Shown here: positions 35,054 to 43,591 of the stretch, piece by piece
How positions within the stretch are numbered: position 1 is the stretch's first letter
Layout: every line of letters begins with the position of its first letter
Assembly (NCBI RefSeq): GCF_030323865.1
Contig: NZ_CP066362.1
Location: forward strand, 682,001-746,000
DNA: 64,000 nucleotides
Direction: 5' to 3'
Source of the DNA: Pseudarthrobacter defluvii
Lineage (GTDB): Bacteria; Actinomycetota; Actinomycetes; Actinomycetales; Micrococcaceae
Translations under genes and position numbers: made by a program
Notes under the pieces: generated by a model
Database searches by the model: none
Told to the model about the DNA's origin: nothing
Seen by the model: only the letters and a program-made list of their open reading frames with translations

Positions 35054-35171
35054 CGCGTTCTCCGCCGGGTGCTCGGTCGTTTGCCCCAACGTCTCCCTGA
35101 CCTCGCAAGCTCGGCCAGGGAACCCTGACGTAGTGGGCCCACCCTTAGACGCACTCCGGCCGAAGAACGCG
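35054..35171. repeat. Imperfect long inverted repeat
   Basis: CGCGTTCTCCGCCGGGTGC at the left (35054-35072) resembles the reverse complement of the right end (about 35151-35171, CGCGTTCTTCGGCCGGAGTGC). Inside lies a shorter dyad (TCCCTGACC near 35094 with GGCCAGGGA near 35113). No gene is present. It could be a small non-autonomous palindromic element or simply a structured 3' region. Confidence 0.4.
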
Positions 35172-35190
35172 CTGCGTCAAAGGTGAAACG

Positions 35191-35233
35191 ACGACGGCGG
35201 GCTGGCCACCTCAGGTGACCAGCCCGCCGTCGT
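35191..35233. terminator. Bidirectional terminator between gpmA and phoU
   Basis: ACGACGGCGGGCTGG (35191-35205) pairs perfectly with the sequence at 35219-35233, and CCACCT/AGGTGA in the loop can extend the stem. It sits between the ends of two converging genes. Confidence 0.75.
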
Positions 35234-35246
35234 TGTTCTACTTGGC

Positions 35247-35909
35247 TTAGCTGTGCTCGGTGGCGTTCGGCTGCCACGCGCCTGTGACCAGGTAGGTCAC
35301 CTTCTGGGCGACGGAAACGCCGTGGTCCGCGAACCGCTCGAAGTAACGGCTGGCAAGGGCTACGTCCACGGTGGTGGCGGGCGACCCGGACCAGTCGGGA
35401 GCCGCGATGGCCTTGAACACGCTCAGGTGCAGATCATTGATGGCGGTGTTGGCCTTAAGGATGTCCCGGGCCACCTCAAGGTCGCGGCTCTCCAGCAGTA
35501 CCGTCAGCTTGTCCGCGATTTCCTGGTCCAGTTCGGCCATCCGGTTGAACGTGTCCGTCATGGACTCCGGAATCACCATGGAGGGGTAGCGGAGGCGGGC
35601 CAGCTGGGCGATGTGGCGGGCCAGATCGCCCATCCGCTCCAGGGAGGCGCTCATCCGGAGGGAACCCACGATCATGCGCAGGTCGCTGGCGACGGGGCCC
35701 TGCAGCGCCAGAATGTCGATTGCCCGCTCATCCAGGCTGTTCTGCAGGAAGTCAATGCGCGCATCGGCTGCGATGACGTCCTGGGCGAGATCCACGTCCG
35801 CTACCTGGAAGGAGGTAGTGGCCTTGGCCATCGCTTCGCTGACCAGCCGGGAAATCTCCACCAGCTGGTCACCGACTTGGGTAAGCTCTTCCTGAAAAAC
35901 CTTACGCAC
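35247..35909 (-). CDS. phoU: Phosphate-signalling regulator PhoU
   Basis: This 220-residue all-helical protein has two PhoU repeats, each with the acidic metal-binding pattern: ADARIDFLQNSLDERAIDIL near residue 50 and KANTAINDLHLSVFKAI near 150. It also contains RMIVGSLRMSASLERMGDLA. PhoU links phosphate transport by Pst to the histidine kinase and keeps the regulon off when phosphate is ample. The protein starts MRKVFQEEL, as usual for the family. It is divergent from senX3 across a 196-bp region that carries a PHO-box-like repeat. Confidence 0.93.
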   Translation of the reverse strand: MRKVFQEELTQVGDQLVEISRLVSEAMAKATTSFQVADVDLAQDVIAADARIDFLQNSLDERAIDILALQGPVASDLRMIVGSLRMSASLERMGDLARHIAQLARLRYPSMVIPESMTDTFNRMAELDQEIADKLTVLLESRDLEVARDILKANTAINDLHLSVFKAIAAPDWSGSPATTVDVALASRYFERFADHGVSVAQKVTYLVTGAWQPNATEHS

Positions 35910-36027
35910 GTAGGCGTCCTTTCCTTGGAACTCCCGCCGGCCGCTCCAGGGCAGCAGGAATCGTGTCGCCGTTGGGCACTCTAACCACCAACTCTGGCAT
36001 CGCCCGGTAAACGATTATGCCCACACA

Positions 36028-36053
36028 GATGAACGTTAGTTGAACCGTTCACC
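36028..36053 (-). promoter_or_regulatory. PHO-box-like direct repeat between phoU and senX3
   Basis: On the minus strand the sequence reads GTTCAAC-TAAC-GTTCATC: two 7-nt units spaced by 4 nt (11-nt period), matching the GTTCACC-N4 direct-repeat format of actinobacterial PHO boxes. A further GTTCACC lies on the + strand at 36047-36053. The site lies in the divergent promoter region of phoU and senX3-regX3, so autoregulation by RegX3 (or PhoP) is likely. The match is by eye. Confidence 0.6.
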
Positions 36054-36105
36054 GGATGGGCAATAAGGCGGCAGGCCGCTCCAGGCAAGAGCATAAAGTG
36101 GAGCT

Positions 36106-37383
36106 GTGGATCCTATGCTCATTGGTCTGGTTGCCGGCCTTATCGGCCTGGCGCTTGGCACGTTCGGCGTGCTTGCCTACCGGGTCAGCGAGAAGCAGCG
36201 CGAGCTGCTGGACGTCGAACCCGAGGAGCTTGCCCTTCCGGCCGGTGCAGCGGAGGTGCTCGCCGTCGTCGGACGTGCCTTTGTGGTGCTGGACGACGTG
36301 GACGGGGTGGTGCGCGCAAGCCCCGCAGCCTACGCTTACGGACTGGTCCGCGGACACACTGTGGTCCACAAGGAACTCCTGGAGATGACCGCCGGGGTCC
36401 GGCGGGACGGCGTCATCCTCGAAAAGCAGTTGGAGCTTCCGCGGGGGCCGCTGGGGCAGGGAACCATCATCGTGCAGGTCCGGGCAGCCATGCTGGGCGA
36501 GGAATACATCCTCCTCCTCGCCGATGACCGCACCGAGATCACCCGCACCGAAGAGATCCGCAATGACTTTGTCGCCAACGTATCGCACGAGCTGAAAACC
36601 CCGGTGGGTGCCATCTCGCTGCTGGCCGAGGCGCTCGAATCTTCCGCCGATGACGAAGAAGCCGTCCGCCGCTTTGCCAAGCGCATGCACAAGGAGTCGG
36701 CACGGCTCGCAGCCCTGGTCCAGGACATCATTGAACTTTCCCGCCTGCAGGGCGCCAGCGTGACGCAGCAGGGCGGACCTGTCGACATCAACGCTGTCAT
36801 CGCCGAGGCCGTGGACCGGTCGCAGCTTCCCGCCGAGAGCAAGAACATCAGCATCGTGGTGGGCGGGCGCACCGATGGCAAGGTGTTCGGCGACCAGGAC
36901 CTTTTGGTTACTGCGCTGCGGAATCTCATCGACAACGCCATCCGCTATTCACCCCCCAATACCCGCGTGGGGATCGGCGTGCGCTCCAGGGAAGGCCTTG
37001 TGTCAATTTCCGTGACCGACCAAGGGGAGGGCCTCAGCCCCGAGGAGCAGGAACGTGTCTTCGAGCGCTTCTACCGGGTGGACGCGGCCCGGTCCCGCCA
37101 GACAGGAGGTACCGGCCTGGGCCTGAGCATCGTCAAGCACGTGGCTTCCAACCATGGCGGTGAAGTGACGCTGTGGTCCCAGCCCGGGCAGGGCTCCACC
37201 TTCACCCTCCGGCTGCCCGAAATGGAAGGGCAGGAGGGCGACGCCGAGCCTTCAGTTCCCGGGGCACCGGCAGTGGCGCCGGGGCAGGTTCGGGAGACGT
37301 CCGGGCAACCATCTCTCACCCAAGTACCCCGCGCTGCCGGCGCAACAGAACCGGGCGCTACAGAACAAGGAGCTAACGCTTGA
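36106..37383 (+). CDS. senX3: Sensor histidine kinase SenX3
   Basis: This 425-residue membrane kinase of the phosphate-starvation two-component system has one clear N-terminal membrane helix (MLIGLVAGLIGLALGTFGVL, residues 4-23), a PAS-like segment (about 45-145), and the H-box NDFVANVSHELKTPVGAIS (His near residue 164). The ATP-binding domain has NLIDNAIRYSP, DQGEGLSPEEQ and GGTGLGLSI. A Pro/Ala/Thr-rich tail of about 50 residues follows the kinase domain. The GTG start is at 36106. Its stop overlaps the TTG start of regX3. PhoU, encoded divergently, is the expected partner in signal control. Confidence 0.93.
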   Translation: MDPMLIGLVAGLIGLALGTFGVLAYRVSEKQRELLDVEPEELALPAGAAEVLAVVGRAFVVLDDVDGVVRASPAAYAYGLVRGHTVVHKELLEMTAGVRRDGVILEKQLELPRGPLGQGTIIVQVRAAMLGEEYILLLADDRTEITRTEEIRNDFVANVSHELKTPVGAISLLAEALESSADDEEAVRRFAKRMHKESARLAALVQDIIELSRLQGASVTQQGGPVDINAVIAEAVDRSQLPAESKNISIVVGGRTDGKVFGDQDLLVTALRNLIDNAIRYSPPNTRVGIGVRSREGLVSISVTDQGEGLSPEEQERVFERFYRVDAARSRQTGGTGLGLSIVKHVASNHGGEVTLWSQPGQGSTFTLRLPEMEGQEGDAEPSVPGAPAVAPGQVRETSGQPSLTQVPRAAGATEPGATEQGANA

Positions 37384-38060
37384 GCAGGATTTTGATTGTG
37401 GAGGATGAGGAATCGTTCAGCGATCCCTTGTCCTATTTGCTGGGTAAAGAAGGGTTCGAGGTGGAGGTGGTGGACAACGGCCTCGACGCCATCACCGAAT
37501 TTGACCGCAACGGCGCCGACCTTGTGCTGCTCGACCTTCAGCTTCCGGGCCTCTCCGGCACCGAGGTGTGCCGGCAGCTGCGCCAGCGTTCAAGCGTCCC
37601 CGTGATCATGCTGACCGCCAAGGACTCCGAGATCGACAAGGTAGTAGGCCTTGAGCTCGGCGCGGACGATTACGTGACCAAGCCCTACTCGTCCCGCGAA
37701 CTGGTGGCCCGGGTCAGGGCCGTGCTGCGTCGCCAGGGTGAACCGGAGGAGCTGATCTCGTCCACGGTCCAGGCCGGGCCCGTCCGCATGGATATTGAGC
37801 GGCACGTGGTGAGCGTTGACGGCGAGCAGGTCCTGCTTCCGTTGAAGGAATTCGAGCTCCTGGAGATGCTTCTGCGCAACTCGGGCAGGGTGCTGACCAG
37901 GGGCCAGCTGATCGACCGTGTGTGGGGCTCCGACTATGTGGGTGACACCAAGACCCTGGATGTACACGTGAAGCGCCTCCGCGGCAAGATCGAGCCCGAT
38001 CCCTCTGCCCCGCGCTATTTGGTGACGGTCCGCGGCCTCGGTTACAAGTTCGAACCCTAA
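37380..38060 (+). CDS. regX3: Response regulator RegX3
   Basis: This 226-residue OmpR/PhoB-family regulator has a receiver domain with the phospho-acceptor Asp in LVLLDLQLPG (near residue 52), the conserved Lys in MLTAKDSE and the GADDYVTKPYS switch. The C-terminal winged helix (about 130-226) contains TLDVHVKRLRGKIE and VTVRGLGYKFEP. It starts with TTG at 37380, overlapping the senX3 stop (TTGA), with AGGAG about 8 nt upstream. It controls phosphate acquisition genes and, very probably, its own promoter through the PHO-box-like site. A 22-bp hairpin terminator follows. Confidence 0.95.
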   Translation: MSRILIVEDEESFSDPLSYLLGKEGFEVEVVDNGLDAITEFDRNGADLVLLDLQLPGLSGTEVCRQLRQRSSVPVIMLTAKDSEIDKVVGLELGADDYVTKPYSSRELVARVRAVLRRQGEPEELISSTVQAGPVRMDIERHVVSVDGEQVLLPLKEFELLEMLLRNSGRVLTRGQLIDRVWGSDYVGDTKTLDVHVKRLRGKIEPDPSAPRYLVTVRGLGYKFEP

Positions 38061-38074
38061 ACCGGCCGGACGGC

Positions 38075-38122
38075 GGCATAACAAAAGGGAGGAGCCGTGG
38101 GGCTCCTCCCTTTTGTTATGCC
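38075..38122. terminator. Very strong bidirectional terminator
   Basis: A perfect 22-bp inverted repeat (38075-38096 and 38101-38122) has a 4-nt loop and contains CAAAAGGGAGGAGCC with its complement. Transcripts from either side end in a U-rich arm. It separates the convergent regX3 and lipoprotein genes. Confidence 0.9.
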
Positions 38123-38149
38123 TGCCGGCCTCCCGGGGCCGGTGACCGC

Positions 38150-38782
38150 TTAGCGGCTGGTGGCGGTTGCCGTAGCGCTCGGAGTGGCGCTGGCGGAGGA
38201 GCTTGTCCCTGCCGAAGAGCTTGCGCCTGCGGATGAGCTGGCGCTGGCCGACGAGCTTGCGCTTGCTGATGAGGAAGGCGTCGCCGAGGAGCTCGGGGTG
38301 GGGATGTAGTCCTTGTACTCCTGCAAGGTGGCGTCCAGGACGGGAATCTTGACAGTGTTGCTGACGTTGGTGCCGTCCTCGCTGACCTTGACGTCCACCA
38401 GGGAGCCGGGCTTGCCGCCGGTGGTGCTCAGGATGGCGGGATCAGAGTTCTCGTTGAGCAGCGTGTAGGAGTTGGCCTTCACTGGAACCTGGGTCTGCGA
38501 GCCCTTGGCGCCATTGACGGTGAGCTTTACGTCCTTGGAGGAGGAGTTGTAGACGGCGCCGATCAGGCGGCCGGGCTCATTTTCGCCGGCGGAGACGATG
38601 AGCATGTTCCGCAGCTGCAGGGGACCCAGGTCCGCGCGGACGCCGTCCGAGGCGGAGTACTGGTGGCTGGTCTGCTGGGGCGTGATGTAACCGCAGCCCG
38701 CGGTCAGCAGGCTGGCGCCAAGGGCAGCAGCCGTCAGTGCCAGTTTGCCGCGCTGGGCCCGGTTCATCGCAGTGGAACGCAC
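38150..38782 (-). CDS. Secreted lipoprotein with Ser/Ala-rich tail
   Basis: This 210-residue lipoprotein has signal LALTAAALGASLLTAGCGY (lipobox TAGC, Cys near residue 30), a globular part of about 120 residues (VRADLGPLQLRNMLIVSAG, RLIGAVYNSSSKDVKLTV), and a low-complexity tail of about 45 residues made of S, A and a few T, G and P. The globular part resembles LpqE-type actinobacterial lipoproteins, an inference by eye; the copper-chaperone fold seen in relatives is not certain. The GTG start at 38782 is favoured over ATG 38767 because TGAGGAG lies about 8 nt upstream. It is divergent from carD. Confidence 0.75.
   Translation of the reverse strand: MRSTAMNRAQRGKLALTAAALGASLLTAGCGYITPQQTSHQYSASDGVRADLGPLQLRNMLIVSAGENEPGRLIGAVYNSSSKDVKLTVNGAKGSQTQVPVKANSYTLLNENSDPAILSTTGGKPGSLVDVKVSEDGTNVSNTVKIPVLDATLQEYKDYIPTPSSSATPSSSASASSSASASSSAGASSSAGTSSSASATPSATATATSR
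38157..38290 (-). repeat. Imperfect tandem repeats coding the Ser/Ala tail
   Basis: The 3' end of the lipoprotein gene contains degenerate repeats around GACGAGCTTGCGCTTG-like units, read on the + strand. They encode alternating SSSA blocks. Such repeats often vary in number between strains. Confidence 0.6.
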
Positions 38783-39038
38783 GTCACGTACTCCTCAAGA
38801 AATTTGAAGTCTTTTTCAGCCATAGCCTATCCGCAAAGAGGGTCAAACGAGGATTCGGCCGTGTCACAACCCCTGTGCGAGCGCTCACGCGATGCACTAA
38901 TCCGCCCATTCGTCAAGAGGGTGGAGGGGGTTGATTGGGCCGTTTTTCCGCGTATTTTCGCGGTTGGAGGCCCTTTCTTCGGCCGGTCATATGCCTGAAT
39001 CGTGATAAACTGGTCTGCGGGAAAGGGGAAATGTCCAC

Positions 39039-39521
39039 ATGGTATTTGAGGTCGGCGAGACAGTAGTTTACCCTCACCACGGTGCTGCGAAGATTGAAGA
39101 AATCAAGATGCGCACCATCAAGGGCGAAGAGAAGATGTATCTCAAGCTCAAGGTGGCTCAGGGTGATCTGACCATTGAAGTTCCAGCAGAGAACGTTGAC
39201 CTTGTTGGGGTCCGGGATGTCGTGGGCAAGGAAGGCCTGGAGCACGTGTTCGATGTGCTCCGCGCTGAGTTCACCGAGGAACCCACCAACTGGTCACGCA
39301 GGTACAAGGCAAACCTGGAGAAGCTTGCTTCCGGTGACGTCATCAAGGTGGCAGAGGTTGTCCGCGACCTGTGGCGCCGGGATCACGACCGGGGCCTTTC
39401 CGCAGGCGAGAAGCGAATGCTGGCCAAGGCCCGCCAAATTCTGATTTCAGAACTGGCGCTGGCTGAAAAGACCGACGAGGAGAAGGCAGCAAGCGTTCTC
39501 GACGAGGTCCTGGCTTCCTAA
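39039..39521 (+). CDS. carD: CarD-family RNA polymerase-binding regulator
   Basis: This 160-residue protein binds the RNA polymerase beta subunit and stabilises open complexes, notably at rRNA promoters. The N-terminal RNAP-interaction domain is residues about 1-60 ([24 protein letters not shown]), followed by the helical DNA-interaction domain (about 65-160) with [16 protein letters not shown] and [12 protein letters not shown]. It starts at ATG 39039, with a purine-rich GGGAAAGGGGAAA stretch upstream. It is followed by a U-rich terminator, and then by ispD-ispF-cysS-rlmB, the usual actinobacterial order. Confidence 0.95.
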   Translation: MVFEVGETVVYPHHGAAKIEEIKMRTIKGEEKMYLKLKVAQGDLTIEVPAENVDLVGVRDVVGKEGLEHVFDVLRAEFTEEPTNWSRRYKANLEKLASGDVIKVAEVVRDLWRRDHDRGLSAGEKRMLAKARQILISELALAEKTDEEKAASVLDEVLAS

Positions 39522-39527
39522 GAATTG

Positions 39528-39568
39528 AGCCCCGGCGGCACGCAAGTGCAGCCGGGGCTTCTTTTTTT
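39528..39568 (+). terminator. Intrinsic terminator after carD
   Basis: AGCCCCGGC (39528-39536) pairs with GCCGGGGCT (39551-39559), and TTCTTTTTTT follows. This is a classic rho-independent terminator. Confidence 0.9.
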
Positions 39569-39628
39569 GGCCCAATCCGGCGGGGCCTGCGCACCTGCCG
39601 CAAGTGCCGGCGTCGTAGGCTAGTCCGC

Positions 39629-40411
39629 ATGAGTGAATCACCTCCGCGCCTGGTCACAGCCGTCATCCTGGTGGCCGCAGGTTCAGGGCAACGCCTTGGC
39701 TACGGCATGCCCAAGGCGGCCGTGCCGTTGGGCGGCGAGCCAATCCTGATGCATGCCCTGCGCGGCATCGTCGCGTCCGGGGTTGCCACGCAGGTGTGCG
39801 TCGCCTTGCCCGCAGGGGACCAGGGCCTGCGCCAGTTGTGCGACGACTTCCGCGGGGAACTTGCCGACGGCGGACCCCTCCTGACGCTCGTCGACGGCGG
39901 CTCCACCAGGGCGCACTCCGTCCGGGCCGGCATCGCTGCCCTGATGGAGGGCATCGAGGCCGTTCTGGTCCACGATGCCGCGCGAGCACTGACGCCAGAG
40001 TCGGTTTTCCACCGCGTGTCCGATGCGCTTGCCGCCGGCGCGGATGCCGTGATTCCCGCGCTGCCGGTCGTGGACACCGTGAAAACCGTGGCGGCCACCA
40101 CGGGGGAGGGTGCGGACTTCGCCCCCGAGGTCGTAACAGGGACTGCCCGCCGCGAGGAACTCCGCGCGGTACAGACGCCCCAGGGCTTCAGGACCGGCAC
40201 GTTGGTGCAGGCCCACCAGGCGGCCCAGGCCCTGGATCAGGAACAGTCAGCGGCTGTCACCGACGACGCCATGCTGGTTGAAATGCTGGGCGCTCCCGTC
40301 CACGTGGTGCGCGGGTCAACACAGTCCCTCAAGATCACCACGCCCCTGGACCTGATCTTCGCCGAAGGCCTCCTGGAAGGCCCGCTCGGGGCCCGGTGGG
40401 TGGAAGGATGA
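39629..40411 (+). CDS. ispD: 2-C-methyl-D-erythritol 4-phosphate cytidylyltransferase
   Basis: This 260-residue enzyme catalyses the third step of the MEP isoprenoid pathway, forming CDP-methylerythritol. The nucleotide loop [23 protein letters not shown] is at residues about 12-34, [14 protein letters not shown] near 115 and [14 protein letters not shown] near 188. Slightly longer than the about 230-residue norm, it is otherwise typical. It overlaps ispF by four bases (ATGA), so the two are translationally coupled. Confidence 0.94.
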   Translation: MSESPPRLVTAVILVAAGSGQRLGYGMPKAAVPLGGEPILMHALRGIVASGVATQVCVALPAGDQGLRQLCDDFRGELADGGPLLTLVDGGSTRAHSVRAGIAALMEGIEAVLVHDAARALTPESVFHRVSDALAAGADAVIPALPVVDTVKTVAATTGEGADFAPEVVTGTARREELRAVQTPQGFRTGTLVQAHQAAQALDQEQSAAVTDDAMLVEMLGAPVHVVRGSTQSLKITTPLDLIFAEGLLEGPLGARWVEG

Positions 40412-40908
40412 GCCGGGACATGGTCCTTCCCCGGACCGGCGTGGGAATTGACGTCCACGCGTACGCCCCCGAAGACGCCCCCCGCCCGCTCTGGCTCGGC
40501 GGGCTCCTTTGGCCCGGCGAACGTGGCCTTGCCGGGCACTCTGACGGGGACGCGGTGGCGCATGCAGCAGCTGACGCACTGTTCTCCGCGGCCGGCATCG
40601 GCGACCTTGGCACGCACTTCGGTACCGACCGCCCGGAGTTCGCCGGTGCCTCCGGGGCCACCCTCCTCGCCGAGGCCGCGCGGATCGTCCGGGCGGCCGG
40701 CTTCGAGATCGGCAACGTCGCCGTGCAGTTCGTGGCCAACCGGCCCAAGTTCGGGCCCAGGCGGGAGGAATCCCAAAAGGTCCTGAGCGAAGCTGCCGGT
40801 GCGCATGTGGGGGTCACGGCGACCACCAGCGACGGCCTGGGCTTCACGGGGCGCGGCGAGGGTATCTCCGCAATGGCCACCGCCCTGGTGTACCCGCGGC
40901 AGTCCTGA
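40408..40908 (+). CDS. ispF: 2-C-methyl-D-erythritol 2,4-cyclodiphosphate synthase
   Basis: This 166-residue enzyme acts after IspE in the MEP pathway and forms the cyclodiphosphate. Zinc-ligand motif [11 protein letters not shown] is near residue 12, and [19 protein letters not shown] is near 42. The [21 protein letters not shown]-terminal motif is complete. ATG 40408 overlaps the ispD stop (ATGA). ispE is not in this window. cysS starts 22 nt downstream and may belong to the same transcript. Confidence 0.95.
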   Translation: MSRDMVLPRTGVGIDVHAYAPEDAPRPLWLGGLLWPGERGLAGHSDGDAVAHAAADALFSAAGIGDLGTHFGTDRPEFAGASGATLLAEAARIVRAAGFEIGNVAVQFVANRPKFGPRREESQKVLSEAAGAHVGVTATTSDGLGFTGRGEGISAMATALVYPRQS

Positions 40909-40929
40909 GCCATCGGCTAGTCTGGATCG

Positions 40930-42393
40930 GTGACCTTGCGCTTCTATGACACAGCCTCCGCCGAAGTCCGGAACTTCGTCCCCCTCGTCGAGGGCAAGGT
41001 CAGCCTCTATTACTGCGGAGCCACGGTCCAGGGCATGCCGCACGTGGGACATATCCGTTCCGCCATCGCCTTCGACCAGCTGACCCGCTGGCTCCAGTAC
41101 CGGGGCCTGCGCGTCACCGTCGTCCGCAACGTGACGGACATCGACGACAAGATCCTGGCCAAGTCGGAGGCTTCCTTCGCACCGGACTTCAGCCCGGAAG
41201 CGGGGGAGGTGGCCCGCGAAGAGTGGTGGGCGCTGGCATACCGCTACGAGCGCGAATTCCTGAAGGCCTACGACACCCTGGGCGTCTCCCGCCCCACCTA
41301 TGAACCCAGGGCCACAGGGCACATCCCCGAAATGCACGCCCTGATCCAGCAGTTGATCGACCGCGGCCACGCCTACCCGGCACTGGATGATTCCGGCGAT
41401 GTCTACTTCGACGTCCGCTCCTGGGACAGGTACGGCGCACTGACCCGGCAGAACATTGACGACATGCAGGCAGCGCCCGACGCCGATCCCCGCGGCAAGA
41501 AGGACCCCCGCGACTTCGCGCTGTGGAAGGGTTCCAAGGAAGGCGAGCCTGCCACCGCCAGCTGGGCATCGCCCTGGGGCGCCGGCCGTCCCGGCTGGCA
41601 TCTTGAGTGCTCCGCCATGGTCACCAAGTACCTCGGCACTGCTTTCGACATCCACGGCGGCGGACTGGACCTGCGCTTCCCGCACCACGAGAACGAAATG
41701 GCGCAGTCGCAGGCTGCCGGGTACCCGTTCGCCAACTTCTGGATGCACAACGGCATGGTGACGTATCAGGGTGAGAAGATGTCCAAATCCATTGGCAACA
41801 CCATCAGCCCGGCCGAAATGCTGGAGCTGGCCCCGCCCCGCGTGGTGCGCTACTACCTGGGCCAGGCGCACTACCGCTCGGTGCTGGACTACCGGCCCAC
41901 GTCGCTGCAGGAGGCCGCGGCCGCCGTCGAACGCATTGACGGCTTCCTGGCCAAAGCTGCATCCCGTTTCGGCGGCGACGCCGGTATCGCTCATGGCAAC
42001 CACGGCCAATCCGCCGGGATCGACGCTTTCTGCGAAGCCATGGACGACGACCTCAACGTCCCCCGCGCCCTGGCGGCCCTGCACGAGACCGTCCGGGCCG
42101 GTAACACTGCCCTGGCCGAGGGTGACGACATCGCCGCGCGTGACGCCATGCACGCAGTGGCCCTCATGACTGACGTCCTGGGCCTCAACGCGGTCGCCGG
42201 GTCCGCGGCCGTGAGCACTCGGGAGGCCGAGGCGCTGGAGGTCCTCGTGGAAGCCCAGCTCTCCGCGCGTGCCGCTGCCCGCGCCGAAAAGGACTGGACC
42301 GCCTCCGACGCCATCCGGGACACGCTGAACCAGGCCGGCGTTGTGGTGGAGGACGGCCCGGACGGCGCCACCTGGAGCCTCAAGCGCGACTAA
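40930..42393 (+). CDS. cysS: Cysteinyl-tRNA synthetase
   Basis: This 487-residue class I aminoacyl-tRNA synthetase has zinc ligand Cys in LYYCGATVQ (near residue 28), the HIGH motif in MPHVGHIRS, the WHLECSAMV zinc/substrate segment near 220, HHENEMAQS and the KMSKS motif in EKMSKSIGN near 283. A C-terminal helical anticodon-binding domain follows. It starts with GTG 40930. It lies between ispF and rlmB in the common actinobacterial arrangement. Confidence 0.95.
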   Translation: MTLRFYDTASAEVRNFVPLVEGKVSLYYCGATVQGMPHVGHIRSAIAFDQLTRWLQYRGLRVTVVRNVTDIDDKILAKSEASFAPDFSPEAGEVAREEWWALAYRYEREFLKAYDTLGVSRPTYEPRATGHIPEMHALIQQLIDRGHAYPALDDSGDVYFDVRSWDRYGALTRQNIDDMQAAPDADPRGKKDPRDFALWKGSKEGEPATASWASPWGAGRPGWHLECSAMVTKYLGTAFDIHGGGLDLRFPHHENEMAQSQAAGYPFANFWMHNGMVTYQGEKMSKSIGNTISPAEMLELAPPRVVRYYLGQAHYRSVLDYRPTSLQEAAAAVERIDGFLAKAASRFGGDAGIAHGNHGQSAGIDAFCEAMDDDLNVPRALAALHETVRAGNTALAEGDDIAARDAMHAVALMTDVLGLNAVAGSAAVSTREAEALEVLVEAQLSARAAARAEKDWTASDAIRDTLNQAGVVVEDGPDGATWSLKRD

Positions 42394-42505
42394 GGCCCAC
42401 CACCAAGCCCGGCTGACCCCCCCCATGCAACCAGCAGCCCCCGATTTTTTTCGGGTCAGTAGACTGGTATGCAGACTCAGTCAGCACAATCAAGGGTGGA
42501 ACATC

Positions 42506-43495
42506 ATGGCCAACAATGGTCGCCGATCGGTGAAAGCGAAGAAGGGCCCAACCGTCGGAACCGGTGGCCATGGCCGCAAGGCCCTCGAAGGAAAGGGGCC
42601 CACGCCCAAGGCCGAGGACCGCGTTTACCACAAGGCCCACAAGGCGAGGCAGCTCGCCGAACGCTCCGCCGCAAAGCGCGGCACCGGTGCCCGCAGCGCG
42701 GGCGCCGCCAAATCCGGGCCCAAGGGGCGTGCCACCGAGGAAGTGGTCACTGGACGCAACTCCGTACTTGAAGCGCTCCGCGCAGGCATCCCGGCCAAGG
42801 CACTGCACGTGGCCATCCGCATCGAGATGGACGACCGCGTCAAGGAATCCCTGAAGCTCGCCGCCGAACGCGGCATCCCGCTGATGGAAACCGGCAAGCC
42901 TGAGCTGGACCGTATGACGGATGACGCCGTCCACCAGGGCCTGGTGCTGCAGATCCCGCCCTACGAGTACCAGGACGCCTACGAACTGGCCGAAGAAACG
43001 GTGGAGAAGTGGAAGAAGGGGCACATCGCCAACGCCCCGCTCTTCGTCGCCCTGGACGGCATCACCGACCCCCGCAACCTGGGCGCCATCATCCGCTCCG
43101 TTTCCGCCTTCAGCGGCCACGGTGTCATCGTGCCAGAGCGCCGCTCCGTGGGCGTCACCGCCTCGGCCTGGAAGACCAGCGCCGGTGCGGCGGTCCGCGT
43201 GCCCGTGGCCCGCGCCTCCAACCTGAACAACGCCCTGAAGCAATTCAAGAACATGGGCATCTTCGTGCTGGGGCTCGACGGCGACGGCGACGTTTCGCTG
43301 CCTGACCTCACCTTGGCCACCGAGCCGGTGTGCATCGTGGTGGGCTCTGAGGGGAAGGGGCTGAGCCGCCTGGTCCGGGAGAACTGCGACCAGATCGTCT
43401 CCATCCCCATCGATTCGGCCATGGAGTCGCTCAACGCCTCGATGGCCGTGGGCATCTCGCTGTATGAGGTTTCCCGCCAGCGCTCCGCAGGATAG
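42506..43495 (+). CDS. rlmB: 23S rRNA (guanosine-2'-O)-methyltransferase RlmB
   Basis: This 329-residue SPOUT methyltransferase methylates a guanosine in 23S rRNA. The first about 75 residues are a basic, disordered extension (KAKKGPTVGTGGHGRKA) common in actinobacterial homologues. A substrate-binding domain follows (about 80-155). The catalytic SpoU domain has DGITDPRNLGAIIRSV near 182, VGSEGKGLSRLVREN near 280 and IPIDSAMESLNASMAVGI with the knot region. ATG 42506 is chosen from the family-like MANNGRR start and a GGGTGG upstream. Confidence 0.92.
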   Translation: MANNGRRSVKAKKGPTVGTGGHGRKALEGKGPTPKAEDRVYHKAHKARQLAERSAAKRGTGARSAGAAKSGPKGRATEEVVTGRNSVLEALRAGIPAKALHVAIRIEMDDRVKESLKLAAERGIPLMETGKPELDRMTDDAVHQGLVLQIPPYEYQDAYELAEETVEKWKKGHIANAPLFVALDGITDPRNLGAIIRSVSAFSGHGVIVPERRSVGVTASAWKTSAGAAVRVPVARASNLNNALKQFKNMGIFVLGLDGDGDVSLPDLTLATEPVCIVVGSEGKGLSRLVRENCDQIVSIPIDSAMESLNASMAVGISLYEVSRQRSAG

Positions 43496-43591
43496 TTATT
43501 CCGGGACCAATGTCCCTGGCAGGTTTCCCGGCGCCGCAGGGGTGAACGGGCAGGTCAAGTGCCAATGGCCGCTACTATTTAGGTGATGGTC

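Noticed and set aside
40237..42426. 729-residue open frame on the minus strand opposite ispD-ispF-cysS
   Set aside because: All three genes on the + strand have complete catalytic motifs; the antisense product has none.
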